Origin: Flavobacterium sp.
Lineage (GTDB): Bacteria > Bacteroidota > Bacteroidia > Flavobacteriales > Flavobacteriaceae
Direction: 5' to 3'
Length of the DNA stretch: 64,000 bases
Assembly: GCA_014379405.1 (NCBI GenBank)
Contig: JACMLU010000010.1
Location: 186,001-250,000, forward strand
In this document: positions 9,415-19,610 of the stretch, piece after piece
Layout of the letters: each line of letters begins with the position of its first letter
Numbering within the stretch: position 1 is the stretch's first letter
Notes under the pieces: generated by a model
Seen by the model: only the letters and a program-made list of their open reading frames with translations
Told to the model about the DNA's origin: nothing
Databases searched by the model: none
Made by a program: the position numbers and the translations under genes

Positions 9415-10917
9415 ATGAAAAATAAATCATTCTTGGCTTTCGACCTTGGCGCAACTAGCGGACGTACCATTTTGGGAACTATTGAAAACGGTCGCCTTCA
9501 AATGAAGGAACTTACTCGTTTTTCAAATCAAATACTTCAAATTGGGAATCACATCCATTGGAATATCTATTCTTTGTTCGAACATCTAAAAGAAGGACTC
9601 GTTGCCGCCAAAAGGGAAGGGGTGGAAATTGCTTCTATCGGCATCGATACTTGGGGTGTCGATTTTGTGTTACTTGCCGAAGACGGTTCCATACTTGGCG
9701 CTCCGTATGCTTATCGTGACCCGCATACTATTGATATGCCCGAGAAATATTTTGAATTAATTTCCCGCGAAAAAGTATATGAACTAACTGGAATTCAGGT
9801 AATGAATTTTAACAGCTTGTATCAGCTTTTTGCCTTGAGTCAAGCCAATAATTCCTTGCTTAAAAGTGCCAAGGATATGTTGTTCATTCCTGATGCCTTG
9901 GCCTATATGCTTACCGGAAACAAAGTAGTGGAATACACTGTGGCGTCCACTTCTCAAATATTAAATCCTCGCACCAAGAAATTTGAAGCTGAATTGCTTG
10001 AAAAAGCAGGAGTTTCACCTTCCATTCTGGGAGAAATCGTGATGCCGGGTCATTTGATAGGTACTCTTAAAGAGGATTTGGCAGCAGAAAGCGAATTAGG
10101 AAAAGTGAATGTAATTGCGGTGGCAGGACACGACACAGGTGCTGCAGTGGCTGCCGTTCCTGCAACAAGCGAAAATTTTGCTTACCTGAGTTCAGGAACT
10201 TGGTCCTTGATGGGGATTGAAGTGAAAGACCCCATTATCAACGCAGAAACCTTTGCTTTAAATTTTACCAACGAAGGCGGAATTGAAGGAACCACCCGTT
10301 TCTTGAAAAATATAACGGGAATGTGGCTGTTGGAACAATGCTTGAAAGATTGGAAAAACGAAGGGATTACTTATGCTTACGAAAAACTGGTTCAAATGAC
10401 AGCTTCCGTTCCTGCTTTTCAATCCCTGATTGATCCCGACCACGTTTCATTTGCCAATCCAGTTTGTATGCCAACCGCAATTGCCAATTATTGTCGGTCT
10501 ACTTATCAAATTGTGCCTTCCACACATGCCGAGTTTGTTCGCTGTATTTTTGAAAGTCTTTCCCTTAAATACAATTATGTATTGGGAAAACTCAAAGATT
10601 TGGCACCCTTTCCAATAGATAAATTACATGTAATTGGAGGCGGATCAAAAAACCCTTTATTGAATCAATGGACTGCCAATGCCACGGGGATTGAGGTAAT
10701 TGCTGGTCCTTCTGAAGCAACTGCCATCGGGAATATAATGATTCAGGCAAAGGCTGCCAGTTGCGTAAGCTCCTTGCAAGAAATGCGCAAGATTATTGGC
10801 AATTCAGTACAATTGGATGAATTCACGCCGGAAGATCGAATTGTTTGGTATGAAGCCTATCAAAAATTCTTGAGTGTAACCCAGTTGAAAAAAGAAACCT
10901 ACGCACACTATGTCTAG
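9415..10917 (+). CDS. rhaB: Rhamnulokinase
   Basis: 500 aa; FGGY kinase motifs (FDLGATSGRTILG, IGIDTWGVDFVLL, HVIGGGSKNPLLNQWTANATG). Confidence 0.93.
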   Translation: MKNKSFLAFDLGATSGRTILGTIENGRLQMKELTRFSNQILQIGNHIHWNIYSLFEHLKEGLVAAKREGVEIASIGIDTWGVDFVLLAEDGSILGAPYAYRDPHTIDMPEKYFELISREKVYELTGIQVMNFNSLYQLFALSQANNSLLKSAKDMLFIPDALAYMLTGNKVVEYTVASTSQILNPRTKKFEAELLEKAGVSPSILGEIVMPGHLIGTLKEDLAAESELGKVNVIAVAGHDTGAAVAAVPATSENFAYLSSGTWSLMGIEVKDPIINAETFALNFTNEGGIEGTTRFLKNITGMWLLEQCLKDWKNEGITYAYEKLVQMTASVPAFQSLIDPDHVSFANPVCMPTAIANYCRSTYQIVPSTHAEFVRCIFESLSLKYNYVLGKLKDLAPFPIDKLHVIGGGSKNPLLNQWTANATGIEVIAGPSEATAIGNIMIQAKAASCVSSLQEMRKIIGNSVQLDEFTPEDRIVWYEAYQKFLSVTQLKKETYAHYV

Positions 10918-10956
10918 GTTGAAAAAATAATATACAATAAAATAAATAATAGAAGA

Positions 10957-12261
10957 ATGAAAAAGTTAGATGTTAAATTAATGCACCCGGTTGAGCAGAT
11001 CAACATGGTCATTGGAAGAATTTATGAAAAAGGAATGACTACTACATCAGGGGGTAATATTTCAATAAGAGATAAAAATGGAGATATTTGGATTACACCT
11101 TCCGCTGTAGATAAAGGAGATTTGACTCCAAAAGATATTGTTTGTATTAAAAAAGATGGAAATATTGTTGGCTTGCATAAGCCATCGTCAGAATATCCTT
11201 TTCATAAAGCGATTTACGAGGCACGCCCAGAAATTAATGCCATTATTCATGCGCATCCTCCAGGATTGGTTGCTTTTAGTATCACTCGCCAAGTTCCCAA
11301 TACCAATATTACTCCTCATTTCCGTTCTGTTTGCGGTAAAGTAGGTTATGCGCCTTATGGTTGCCCTGGAAGTGAGGAATTAGGCCAGAAAATTGCGGAT
11401 CAATTTATTGGTACTGAAAGTAAAGCAGTAATTATGGAAAACCACGGAGTTGTATTGGGAGGATCTGACATTCTGGATGCCTACCAACGATTTGAAACTT
11501 TGGAATTATGCTGTTGCACCATCGTAAATGCCGGAAAACTGGGAAAAGTAAACGCATTGACCGATGAACAAATTCAACAATACAGAACACAAATTCCTTC
11601 AAAAGCCACTCGTTTCTCAGATCCGGGATATCCATCAGATGAATTGGCCATCAGAAGAGATATGGTAAATATCATTCACCGTGCCTGTGAACAGGGATTA
11701 ATGATTTCAACTTTTGGAACAGTGTCAGCTCGTTGGAGTGGAAATGACTTCTTGATTACGCCGCACAATGTCTCTCGTTGGAACATTTCTGCCGACAATA
11801 TCATTCAGGTTAAAAACGGAATGACCGAAGACAATAAAAACCCAAGTTATCAAGTGCCATTGCACCAACGCATTTATGAGCAAAATCCGCACATCAATTC
11901 CATCATCATGACACAGTCTCCTAATCTGATGGCTCACTCAATCAGCGGAACCAAATTTGATGTTCGAACTATTCCAGAAAGCTGGATTTTCTTGCAGGAT
12001 GTACCTTCAGTTCCTTTCGGTTCTTTATTCGATGATATAGATGGTATGGCAAACATGTTTGACAAAAACCGTGTTGTCTTAATCGAAAATGACTGTGCTG
12101 TTGTTACAGGCGACAAACTGCTGAACACTTTCGACTATTTGGAAGTAGCCGAATTTAGTGCCAATTCATTGGTAATGGCTGCCTCTGTTGGACCGTTATG
12201 TCCAATGGGAGATGCTGAAATTGAGGAATTGCGAGTGGCTTTTAGCGCAATTATTAGATAA
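10957..12261 (+). CDS. Class II aldolase/adducin tandem-domain protein, probable rhamnulose-1-phosphate aldolase
   Basis: 434 aa; two aldolase II domains; only domain 1 keeps HAHP and ENHG metal-ligand motifs; located within rha operon. Confidence 0.85.
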   Translation: MKKLDVKLMHPVEQINMVIGRIYEKGMTTTSGGNISIRDKNGDIWITPSAVDKGDLTPKDIVCIKKDGNIVGLHKPSSEYPFHKAIYEARPEINAIIHAHPPGLVAFSITRQVPNTNITPHFRSVCGKVGYAPYGCPGSEELGQKIADQFIGTESKAVIMENHGVVLGGSDILDAYQRFETLELCCCTIVNAGKLGKVNALTDEQIQQYRTQIPSKATRFSDPGYPSDELAIRRDMVNIIHRACEQGLMISTFGTVSARWSGNDFLITPHNVSRWNISADNIIQVKNGMTEDNKNPSYQVPLHQRIYEQNPHINSIIMTQSPNLMAHSISGTKFDVRTIPESWIFLQDVPSVPFGSLFDDIDGMANMFDKNRVVLIENDCAVVTGDKLLNTFDYLEVAEFSANSLVMAASVGPLCPMGDAEIEELRVAFSAIIR

Positions 12262-12280
12262 TATAAAATATAACAATAGT

Positions 12281-13441
12281 ATGAGTTCCATTAAACGAAT
12301 TATTTTAAACGAAATGTCCTATTACGGGGCAGGAAGTCGTTCTGTGCTTGCAGACGAAATAAAAAAAAGAGGTTTTAAGAAAGTTTTTATCGTAACCGAC
12401 AAAGATTTATTGAAATTTGGAGTTGTCGAAAAAGTAACCAGTGTTTTAGATGCAGCAAAAATTGAATACACCATTTTTTCCAATGTAAAACAAAACCCAA
12501 CGGTTGCCCAAGTAAAAGAAGGTGTTGTCGATTTCAGTACCTCTGGAGCCGATGTGATTGTGGCTATTGGTGGAGGTTCACCAATTGATACTGCGAAAGG
12601 AATTGGGATTATATCCAACAATCCTGAATTTGCAGATGTCGTTTCATTGGAAGGGGTGGCCAATACCAAAAACAAATCTGTTCCCATCATCGCCTTGCCG
12701 ACCACAGCTGGAGCCGCTGCCGAAGTAACCATCAATTACGTGATTACCGACGAGGAAAATGTGAAGAAAATGGTTTGTGTTGACCCGAATGTTATTCCAA
12801 TTCTTTCCATTGTGGATGCTGAATTAATGTTGAGCTTGCCGCCAAGTTTGACTGCAGCAACCGGAATGGATGCCTTGACTCACGCCATCGAAGGGTATAT
12901 TACCAGAGGAGCTTGGGAAATGTCGGATATGTTTGAATTGAAAGCCATCGAAATGATTGCCAAACATTTGCCTGTAGTAGTGAAAAATCCTTCGGATGTT
13001 GTGGCTCGTGACGGTATGGCCGTTGCCCAATACATTGCAGGAATGGGATTTTCGAATGTTGGATTAGGATTGGTACACGGAATGGCGCATCCATTGGGAG
13101 CTTATTATGATATTCCTCACGGTGTTGCCAATGCCTTATTATTGCCAATTGTTATGGAATACAATACCGAATCTTCGATTGCCAAATATGTTGATATTGC
13201 CCGAGCCATGGGAATAAAAGTGGATCATTTATCACTTTCAGATGCTGCAAAAGCTGCGGTTGATGCCGTTAAAAACCTCGCCATAGAAGTAGGCATTCCA
13301 GAAAAACTTCGCTTATTGAATGTTAAGGAAGAAGATTTGGAGCGACTATCCCAGTCCGCTTTAGAAGATGTTTGTACCCCTGGAAATCCTCGCGAAGTAA
13401 AATTGAGCGACATTTTGGAATTGTATAAAAAAGCATTTTAA
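12281..13441 (+). CDS. fucO: Iron-containing alcohol dehydrogenase (lactaldehyde reductase-like)
   Basis: ORF track begins at 12188 but in-frame ATG at 12281 follows the upstream stop; GGGSPIDTAKGI, GMDALTHAIEGY, GLGLVHGMAHPLGAYYDIPHG motifs. Confidence 0.85.
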   Translation: MSSIKRIILNEMSYYGAGSRSVLADEIKKRGFKKVFIVTDKDLLKFGVVEKVTSVLDAAKIEYTIFSNVKQNPTVAQVKEGVVDFSTSGADVIVAIGGGSPIDTAKGIGIISNNPEFADVVSLEGVANTKNKSVPIIALPTTAGAAAEVTINYVITDEENVKKMVCVDPNVIPILSIVDAELMLSLPPSLTAATGMDALTHAIEGYITRGAWEMSDMFELKAIEMIAKHLPVVVKNPSDVVARDGMAVAQYIAGMGFSNVGLGLVHGMAHPLGAYYDIPHGVANALLLPIVMEYNTESSIAKYVDIARAMGIKVDHLSLSDAAKAAVDAVKNLAIEVGIPEKLRLLNVKEEDLERLSQSALEDVCTPGNPREVKLSDILELYKKAF

Positions 13442-13459
13442 CCAACCTTAATATAAATA

Positions 13460-14722
13460 ATGAAAACAGAACAAATTAATCAGGCGTTCGAATATGCAAA
13501 AGCACGATACGCCGGACTTGGAATCGACGTGGAAAAAGCAATTGCCGAAATGGATAAATTATCCATCTCGCTACACTGTTGGCAAGCCGATGATGTAACG
13601 GGTTTTGAAGCCGGTAACGATGAATTGACAGGCGGAATTCAAGTAACTGGAAATTATCCAGGCAAAGCGAGAAACATTGCCGAACTTCGTGCCGATATTG
13701 ACAAAGCGATGTCCTTAATTCCGGGAGAACACCGCGTAAATTTACACGCTTTGTATGGCGATTTTGGTGGAGAAAAAGTAGATCGCAACCAAATTGAAGT
13801 GAAACATTTCCAAAGCTGGATTGATTGGGCCAAAGAAAAAGGCTATAAATTAGATTTTAATGCTACTTGTTTCTCTCACGAAAAATCGGCTGATGGATTT
13901 ACATTGTCACACCGTGATCCAGCTATTCGTCAGTTTTGGGTAGAACACGTTATTCGTTGTCGTAAAATTGCTGAAGAAATCGGACGTCAATTGGGTTCAA
14001 AATGTATTCACAACATTTGGATTCCAGATGGTTCTAAAGATTTAATTGTAGATCGTTCGTTGTATCGTCAATACTTAAAAAATTCATTAGACAAGATTTT
14101 CGAATACAAATCGAATGACGAATTGATGTTGGATAGTATCGAATGTAAATTGTTTGGTATTGGAAGCGAAAGTTTTGTAGTGGGTTCCCACGAATTTTAT
14201 ATGGGTTATGGCATTGCCAATAACAAAATGATTACTTTGGATGCGGGACATTTTCACCCTACAGAAGTAATCTCCGATAAAATTTCTTCTTTATTATTAT
14301 TTACTCCCGAAATCTTGCTTCACGTGAGTCGCGGTGTTCGTTGGGATAGCGATCACGTCGTGATTTTGAACGATGAATTGCAAGCTATTGCTCAAGAAAT
14401 TATTCGTGCCAAAGCTTTGGATAGAGTTCACGTAGGATTGGATTTCTTCGATGCGTCTATCAACAGAATTGGTGCTTATGTAATTGGTGTTCGCGCCACT
14501 CAAAAAGCATTTTTACAAGCCTTATTGGAACCAAGTGCGCAATTGAATTCTTTCGAAGCCAATGGTCAAAACTTCGAACGTTTGGCCTTGTTGGAAGAAG
14601 CTAAGTCATTGCCTTGGGCTGCCGTATATGATTACTATTGTTCAACAAAAGGAATCACTCCCGCCGAAGATTATATTTCAGACATTCAAGAATATGAAAG
14701 AAATGTAACTTCAAAAAGATAA
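13460..14722 (+). CDS. rhaA: L-rhamnose isomerase
   Basis: 420 aa; SLHCWQADDVTGFE, FNATCFSHEKSADGFTLSH, IWIPDGSKD motifs typical of RhaA. Confidence 0.95.
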   Translation: MKTEQINQAFEYAKARYAGLGIDVEKAIAEMDKLSISLHCWQADDVTGFEAGNDELTGGIQVTGNYPGKARNIAELRADIDKAMSLIPGEHRVNLHALYGDFGGEKVDRNQIEVKHFQSWIDWAKEKGYKLDFNATCFSHEKSADGFTLSHRDPAIRQFWVEHVIRCRKIAEEIGRQLGSKCIHNIWIPDGSKDLIVDRSLYRQYLKNSLDKIFEYKSNDELMLDSIECKLFGIGSESFVVGSHEFYMGYGIANNKMITLDAGHFHPTEVISDKISSLLLFTPEILLHVSRGVRWDSDHVVILNDELQAIAQEIIRAKALDRVHVGLDFFDASINRIGAYVIGVRATQKAFLQALLEPSAQLNSFEANGQNFERLALLEEAKSLPWAAVYDYYCSTKGITPAEDYISDIQEYERNVTSKR

Positions 14723-14728
14723 ATTTAC

Positions 14729-14772
14729 AACTCCTCAATTTCTTGTAAAAAAGAGGTTGGGGAGTTTTTTAT
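14729..14772 (+). terminator. Rho-independent terminator-like hairpin after rhaA
   Basis: AACTCCTCAA...GAGGTTGGGGAGTTTTTT stem followed by T run. Confidence 0.65.
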
Positions 14773-14853
14773 CTTGAAATAGTCTATTTATTAACCAATT
14801 AATTGTCCGCTAATGCTATCCTGAAACAGGATAATAGGGCGGATTTAAATAAA

Positions 14854-15927
14854 ATGAATGCACTTTTAGGATTACTTTTTCATTCTATCGGAGGTTTTGC
14901 TTCGGGTAGTTTTTATATGCCTTACAACAAGGTAAAAGGATGGGCTTGGGAAAGCTTTTGGATTATTGGCGGTTTGTTTTCGTGGCTCATTGTACCACCA
15001 CTTGCAGCCTATCTTACCATTCCGGGATTTGCTGATGTTATTTCCAATTGTTCTACTCAAATTTTGACCATAACATTTGTAATGGGGCTTTTATGGGGGA
15101 TTGGTGGATTGACTTACGGTCTAGGCGTCCGTTATTTGGGAATGTCTTTGGGGAATTCAGTAGTGTTGGGATTCTGTGCTGCTTTTGGAGCAGTGGTTCC
15201 TTCTGTATATTACTCCATTTATCCAACAGCTGGTAAGGTTTCATTTACTGATATGATATCGACTAGCGGAGGACAATTGGTACTTCTTGGTGTTTTGGTT
15301 TGCCTTCTGGGTATCGGTATTTCTGGTAAGGCCGGAATTATGAAAGAACGCGAACTTACCAAGGAACAACAAAAAGCCAGTGTTGCCGAATTCAGTATGG
15401 TAAAAGGATTGATTATTGCGGTGATTTCGGGCATTTTAAGTTCATTTTTCAATTTTGGAATCGAAGCAGGAAAACCAATGGCCGAGGTTGCCAATGAAGC
15501 TTGGAAAGCTTTGAATCCCAATCAAGGCGAATTTCTTTTTCAAAACAACGTGATTTTTGTAGTTATCCTTTGGGGTGGATTGACGACGAATTTGATTTGG
15601 ACCACCATTCTGAGTTTAAAAAATAAATCCTATAAAAACTTCACTGATAAAACGACCCCAATTACTCGTAATGTCTTGTTTTGTGCTTTGGCTGGAACAA
15701 CCTGGTTTTTACAGTTTTTCTTTTATGGAATGGGCGAAAGCAAATTAGGAAACGGTGCCAGCTCGTGGATTCTTCATATGTCGACCATTATATTGACCGC
15801 CAATATGTGGGGAATTTATCGAAAAGAATGGTCTGGAGTTGCCGCAGAAACCAAATGGACAATCGCAACTGGAATTGCGGTAATTTTATTGTCGGTGGTA
15901 TTAGTGGGCATCGGGAATTCGATGTGA
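14854..15927 (+). CDS. rhaT: L-rhamnose/proton symporter RhaT
   Basis: Hydrophobic; GGFASGSFYMPYNKVKGWAWESFWI; ATG at 14854 is a more likely start than the track start at 14803. Confidence 0.9.
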   Translation: MNALLGLLFHSIGGFASGSFYMPYNKVKGWAWESFWIIGGLFSWLIVPPLAAYLTIPGFADVISNCSTQILTITFVMGLLWGIGGLTYGLGVRYLGMSLGNSVVLGFCAAFGAVVPSVYYSIYPTAGKVSFTDMISTSGGQLVLLGVLVCLLGIGISGKAGIMKERELTKEQQKASVAEFSMVKGLIIAVISGILSSFFNFGIEAGKPMAEVANEAWKALNPNQGEFLFQNNVIFVVILWGGLTTNLIWTTILSLKNKSYKNFTDKTTPITRNVLFCALAGTTWFLQFFFYGMGESKLGNGASSWILHMSTIILTANMWGIYRKEWSGVAAETKWTIATGIAVILLSVVLVGIGNSM

Positions 15928-15979
15928 TGATTATTCTTTATATTTGTAGTGAAATGCCCCAAAAGGAATTAGAATTGAG

Positions 15980-16888
15980 ATGATTTACAAAGACATAAAT
16001 ACTAGTGTTAATTACCCTATAACTTCGGAGGAAGACGAGTTATGGGGATTGACCATTACCACTGTTGGTCGTCAAAAGATTACCGAAAAAGAAAATTATC
16101 CTCCCGAGAAACACCCCGTTGGCTATTATTTTAATGTGGATAAAGGCCGAATATTGAATGAATATCAATTGCTGTATATCACGAACGGAAATGGGGTTTT
16201 TACTTTTGGGCATTCCAAGCAATCTTGTTTTATTACCGAAGGGAAAATGTTTTTTCTAATGCCGGGAGTTTGGCATACTTATAAACCTTTGGAAAATTCA
16301 GGATGGAATGAATACTGGATTGGTTTTAAAGGAGAAATCATCGAAAAAATTGTCAAAGAAGGCTTTTTCTTGAACAGACCGCCGGTGTTTAACATCGGGA
16401 TGAATGAAGAAATCATCGATTTGTATTACAAGGCCATAGAAATTGCGAACGAAGAACGCGCCGGGTTTCAGCAAGCACTTTCCGGTATCGTGATGAATAT
16501 TTTGGGTTTGATGTATTACCGGGACAAAACCAAGGATTTTGAAGATGAAGAACTCATCAATAAAATCAACAAAGCCAAAGTGATGATGCGGGAAGACATC
16601 TATAAAAACACCACTGCCGAAGACATTGCCAAAAACCTTGGCATCAGCTATTCGGGATTCCGGAGGGCATTCAAGGAGTTGACGGGAACTTCTCCTTCCA
16701 AATACATGATGGAATTGAAATTGAACGAAGCCAAGCTTCTATTGTACAATACCAACTTGCCCATCAAGGAAATATCGTATAGTTTGAACTTCGAAAACCC
16801 CGATTATTTTCCTATTTTCTTCAAAAAAAGAACCGGTAAAACGCCTAGCGAATATAGAAGTTTTGCTGTTTCCAACAATAATTTGTAA
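15980..16888 (+). CDS. AraC family transcriptional regulator (rhamnose operon)
   Basis: 302 aa; AraC cupin plus two HTHs (AEDIAKNLGISYSGFRRAFKELTGTSPSKYMMELKLNEAKLLL...). Confidence 0.88.
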   Translation: MIYKDINTSVNYPITSEEDELWGLTITTVGRQKITEKENYPPEKHPVGYYFNVDKGRILNEYQLLYITNGNGVFTFGHSKQSCFITEGKMFFLMPGVWHTYKPLENSGWNEYWIGFKGEIIEKIVKEGFFLNRPPVFNIGMNEEIIDLYYKAIEIANEERAGFQQALSGIVMNILGLMYYRDKTKDFEDEELINKINKAKVMMREDIYKNTTAEDIAKNLGISYSGFRRAFKELTGTSPSKYMMELKLNEAKLLLYNTNLPIKEISYSLNFENPDYFPIFFKKRTGKTPSEYRSFAVSNNNL

Positions 16889-16915
16889 ATCTTCTTTTAA
16901 AGCGAAATAATTGTT

Positions 16916-18271
16916 TTATTCCTGATCTGCATTCGCACGATTCAGGATGTTGTCAGGCAATGCTTTTTTGGCTTTGGCTCCCATTTTCTTCAATTTTTCG
17001 ACACTCGTGATGAGGTTTCCTTTTCCATCCACCAATTTATTCATTGCGCCTTGATATTCGACTTTGCTTTCGTCAATTTTCTTTCCAATTTTGATTAAAT
17101 CGGCTACAAAGCCTTCAAATTTATCATACAAAGCACCGGCTTGACGTGCAATTTCAAAGGCATTTTCCTGTTGTTTTTGGTTCGCCCACATACTGTCAAT
17201 CGTGCGCAGGGTTGCCAATAGGGTAGAAGGAGTCACGATTATGATGTTCTTCTCGAAAGCCCTGTTATATAAAATGGTGTCTTCGTTCAATGCCAAGGCA
17301 AAAGCGGGTTCCATTGGGATGAAAAGCAACACAAAATCAGGACTTTCAATCTGGTACAAATCGTGGTAATTTTTATCGCCCAATTGCTCCACGTGGCGTT
17401 TTATGGAATTGACGTGTTCTTTTAAAAAGCTGTTTTTTAAGCTGTCGTCTTCCTCGTTGATGTATTTTTCATAAGCAGTCAGCGACACTTTCGAATCGAC
17501 AATCATCTTTTTGCCGTCGGGCAGATTGATGACCACGTCAGGAAAAACTCGGTTGCCTTCCGCATTGGTGTGGGATTGTTGCACAAAATATTCCCGGTCT
17601 TTTTCCAAACCTGATTTTTCCAACACGCGTTCCAGGATTAACTCGCCCCAATTTCCCTGCATTTTGCTATCGCCTTTCAAGGCTTTGGTCAGGTTCAGGG
17701 TTTCCTTGCTCATTTGAAGATTCATTTCACGCAACCCCAATATTTGTTGACGTAAAGCCGCGTGATAATCAATGCTTTCTTTGTGGGTGTCTTCGACTTT
17801 CTTTTCAAACAATTGAATCTTGTCTTGCAATGGCGACAAGATGTTTTTCATGTTCTCCTTGTTTTGTTCGGTAAACTTGCTTGATTTTTCGTCCAAGATT
17901 TTATTGGCCAAATTCTCGAATTCCTTGGTGAATTTTTCCTGTAGTTTTTCTACTTCCTCTTTTTGTTCCTTGTTGCGTTCCCAAAGATTTTCAAAATCGA
18001 CTTCTTTCTTGGTCAACTGGATGTTGATGGCTTCTTTTTCGTTGCGAATGCTTTCTTTTTCTTGAACAGTTTGAAGTAGTTGTTTTTCCAAGGCAGTTTT
18101 ATCCAGTTTAAATTGTTCTTTTTGTTGATCGAATTGAGTATTTAAGGCAATTAACTTTTCTTCCAGACTTGTTTTTTCGGATTGAAAGCGAGTTAAAAAC
18201 AGGAATTTACCAGTAAAAATTCCAATGGCTACACCAATAAAAAGCAATAAAAACGGGAGTATATCTGACAT
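16916..18271 (-). CDS. rmuC: DNA recombination protein RmuC
   Basis: 451 aa; coiled coil then MQGNWGELILERVLEKSGLEKDREY, RVFPDVVINLPDGKKMIVDSKVSL. Confidence 0.93.
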   Translation of the reverse strand: MSDILPFLLLFIGVAIGIFTGKFLFLTRFQSEKTSLEEKLIALNTQFDQQKEQFKLDKTALEKQLLQTVQEKESIRNEKEAINIQLTKKEVDFENLWERNKEQKEEVEKLQEKFTKEFENLANKILDEKSSKFTEQNKENMKNILSPLQDKIQLFEKKVEDTHKESIDYHAALRQQILGLREMNLQMSKETLNLTKALKGDSKMQGNWGELILERVLEKSGLEKDREYFVQQSHTNAEGNRVFPDVVINLPDGKKMIVDSKVSLTAYEKYINEEDDSLKNSFLKEHVNSIKRHVEQLGDKNYHDLYQIESPDFVLLFIPMEPAFALALNEDTILYNRAFEKNIIIVTPSTLLATLRTIDSMWANQKQQENAFEIARQAGALYDKFEGFVADLIKIGKKIDESKVEYQGAMNKLVDGKGNLITSVEKLKKMGAKAKKALPDNILNRANADQE

Positions 18272-18400
18272 AAATTTTCTTTTTGTAAGTTTGTAAAATT
18301 AAGCAAAAGATTTGGGCTTTTTACTTCAAATACAGGGCATTTGTAATTCTTGATTTATTTTTTTTTGAGTTAAATTTAGTGAAACCAATAAGCAGTAGTT

Positions 18401-19033
18401 ATGAATATAAAAATAAAAAAGCTTTTAATTCCGATTATTTCTGTTCTGGCTTCTTTTGCGGTTTTGTTGCAATTTTATCTTATTATAGTTAATCGAGCCG
18501 ATTCAATTTCAGAAACTTTTGTACGTTTTTTTAGTTTTTTTACCATTCAAACTAATATTCTGGTAGCAGTAAGTTTTGGTTTTCTTTGGTTGCAGCCAAA
18601 ATCAAAAGCAGGAGTTTTCTTTTCGAATCCTAAAAATAGTACTGCAATTACTTTATATATAACTATTGTTGGATTGGTTTATAATGAAATCCTACGCTAT
18701 TTGTGGGCTCCAACGGGTTTGCAAAAAATAGCCGATGAAATTTTACATCTAATTGTTCCAGTATTGGTTTTGGCTTATTGGTATTTGTACGTTTCTCAAA
18801 ACAAATTAGCCTATAAAGTTATTCTTTCTTGGCTAGCTTTTCCTTTCGGATATTTAGTTTATATTTTAATTCGAGGTGCTATTGCAATGGAATATCCATA
18901 TCCCTTTCTGGAAGTTACAGCTTTAGGTTACAGCCAAGTTTTTATTAATTGTTTTATGATGCTGATTGCATTTTTGGTAATCGGTGTTTTGCTGATAGGA
19001 ATTTGTAAAATGAGAAATAAAAAAGCCAACTAG
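18401..19033 (+). CDS. Pr6Pr family membrane protein
   Basis: 210 aa, about six hydrophobic segments; FVRFFSFFTIQTNILVA, NEILRYLWAPTG. Confidence 0.75.
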   Translation: MNIKIKKLLIPIISVLASFAVLLQFYLIIVNRADSISETFVRFFSFFTIQTNILVAVSFGFLWLQPKSKAGVFFSNPKNSTAITLYITIVGLVYNEILRYLWAPTGLQKIADEILHLIVPVLVLAYWYLYVSQNKLAYKVILSWLAFPFGYLVYILIRGAIAMEYPYPFLEVTALGYSQVFINCFMMLIAFLVIGVLLIGICKMRNKKAN

Positions 19034-19056
19034 GAATTTTTTCTAGTTGGCTTCTC
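19021..19056 (+). terminator. Terminator-like hairpin overlapping the stop codon of the Pr6Pr gene
   Basis: AAGCCAACTAG gaattttttt CTAGTTGGCTT. Confidence 0.65.
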
Positions 19057-19073
19057 GTTAATTAAAATTGATT

Positions 19074-19439
19074 TTACTCGTCTAATTTTATATTCCCCCT
19101 GTCTTCGTGATTATCGGGATCCGAATTGGGATATCTGTGTGCCGTAATATCCGAGTTGTGGTCTTTGTTTTCAATCATTCTTTGGGTTTCTTTATCCGTA
19201 AAGATTTCGATACTAGAACTCGGACTTTCTTTATCTTCACTATTGCTTTGTTCCGGATTGGCATCAACATTTCGAGCCCTGTGAACAATCTTTTGACCTC
19301 CGCTACTGTTGGTTTCTACTTCTGCTACAAGTTTTGTTGCTGTAGGATCATGATTTTCAGGAAGATTTTCGGTGCTGAATTCTTCCGAGGTATTTTGCTT
19401 ATTGTTCATCTTTTTTGAACCTAAATCAGTATTTTCCAT
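19074..19439 (-). CDS. Hypothetical hydrophilic, low-complexity protein
   Basis: 121 aa, acidic and Asn/Ser-rich, no recognised domain. Confidence 0.5.
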   Translation of the reverse strand: MENTDLGSKKMNNKQNTSEEFSTENLPENHDPTATKLVAEVETNSSGGQKIVHRARNVDANPEQSNSEDKESPSSSIEIFTDKETQRMIENKDHNSDITAHRYPNSDPDNHEDRGNIKLDE

Positions 19440-19610
19440 AGTGCTTGTTTTAGTATTTATAGTGTCAACTTTTATAAAGATATTCTATTTGGCTATGGTA
19501 ATTCAATCATTTAACATAGCTTTTGGTTTGTGATAATGAATTGTATCGCCGTTCTATTTTAAATGTTACTAAAACAAAACTATCTTTGCGTTCACAAAAT
19601 TAAAGTTCAA

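Noticed and set aside
12322-12735. 137-aa minus-strand ORF
   Set aside because: Antisense shadow of the iron-alcohol dehydrogenase
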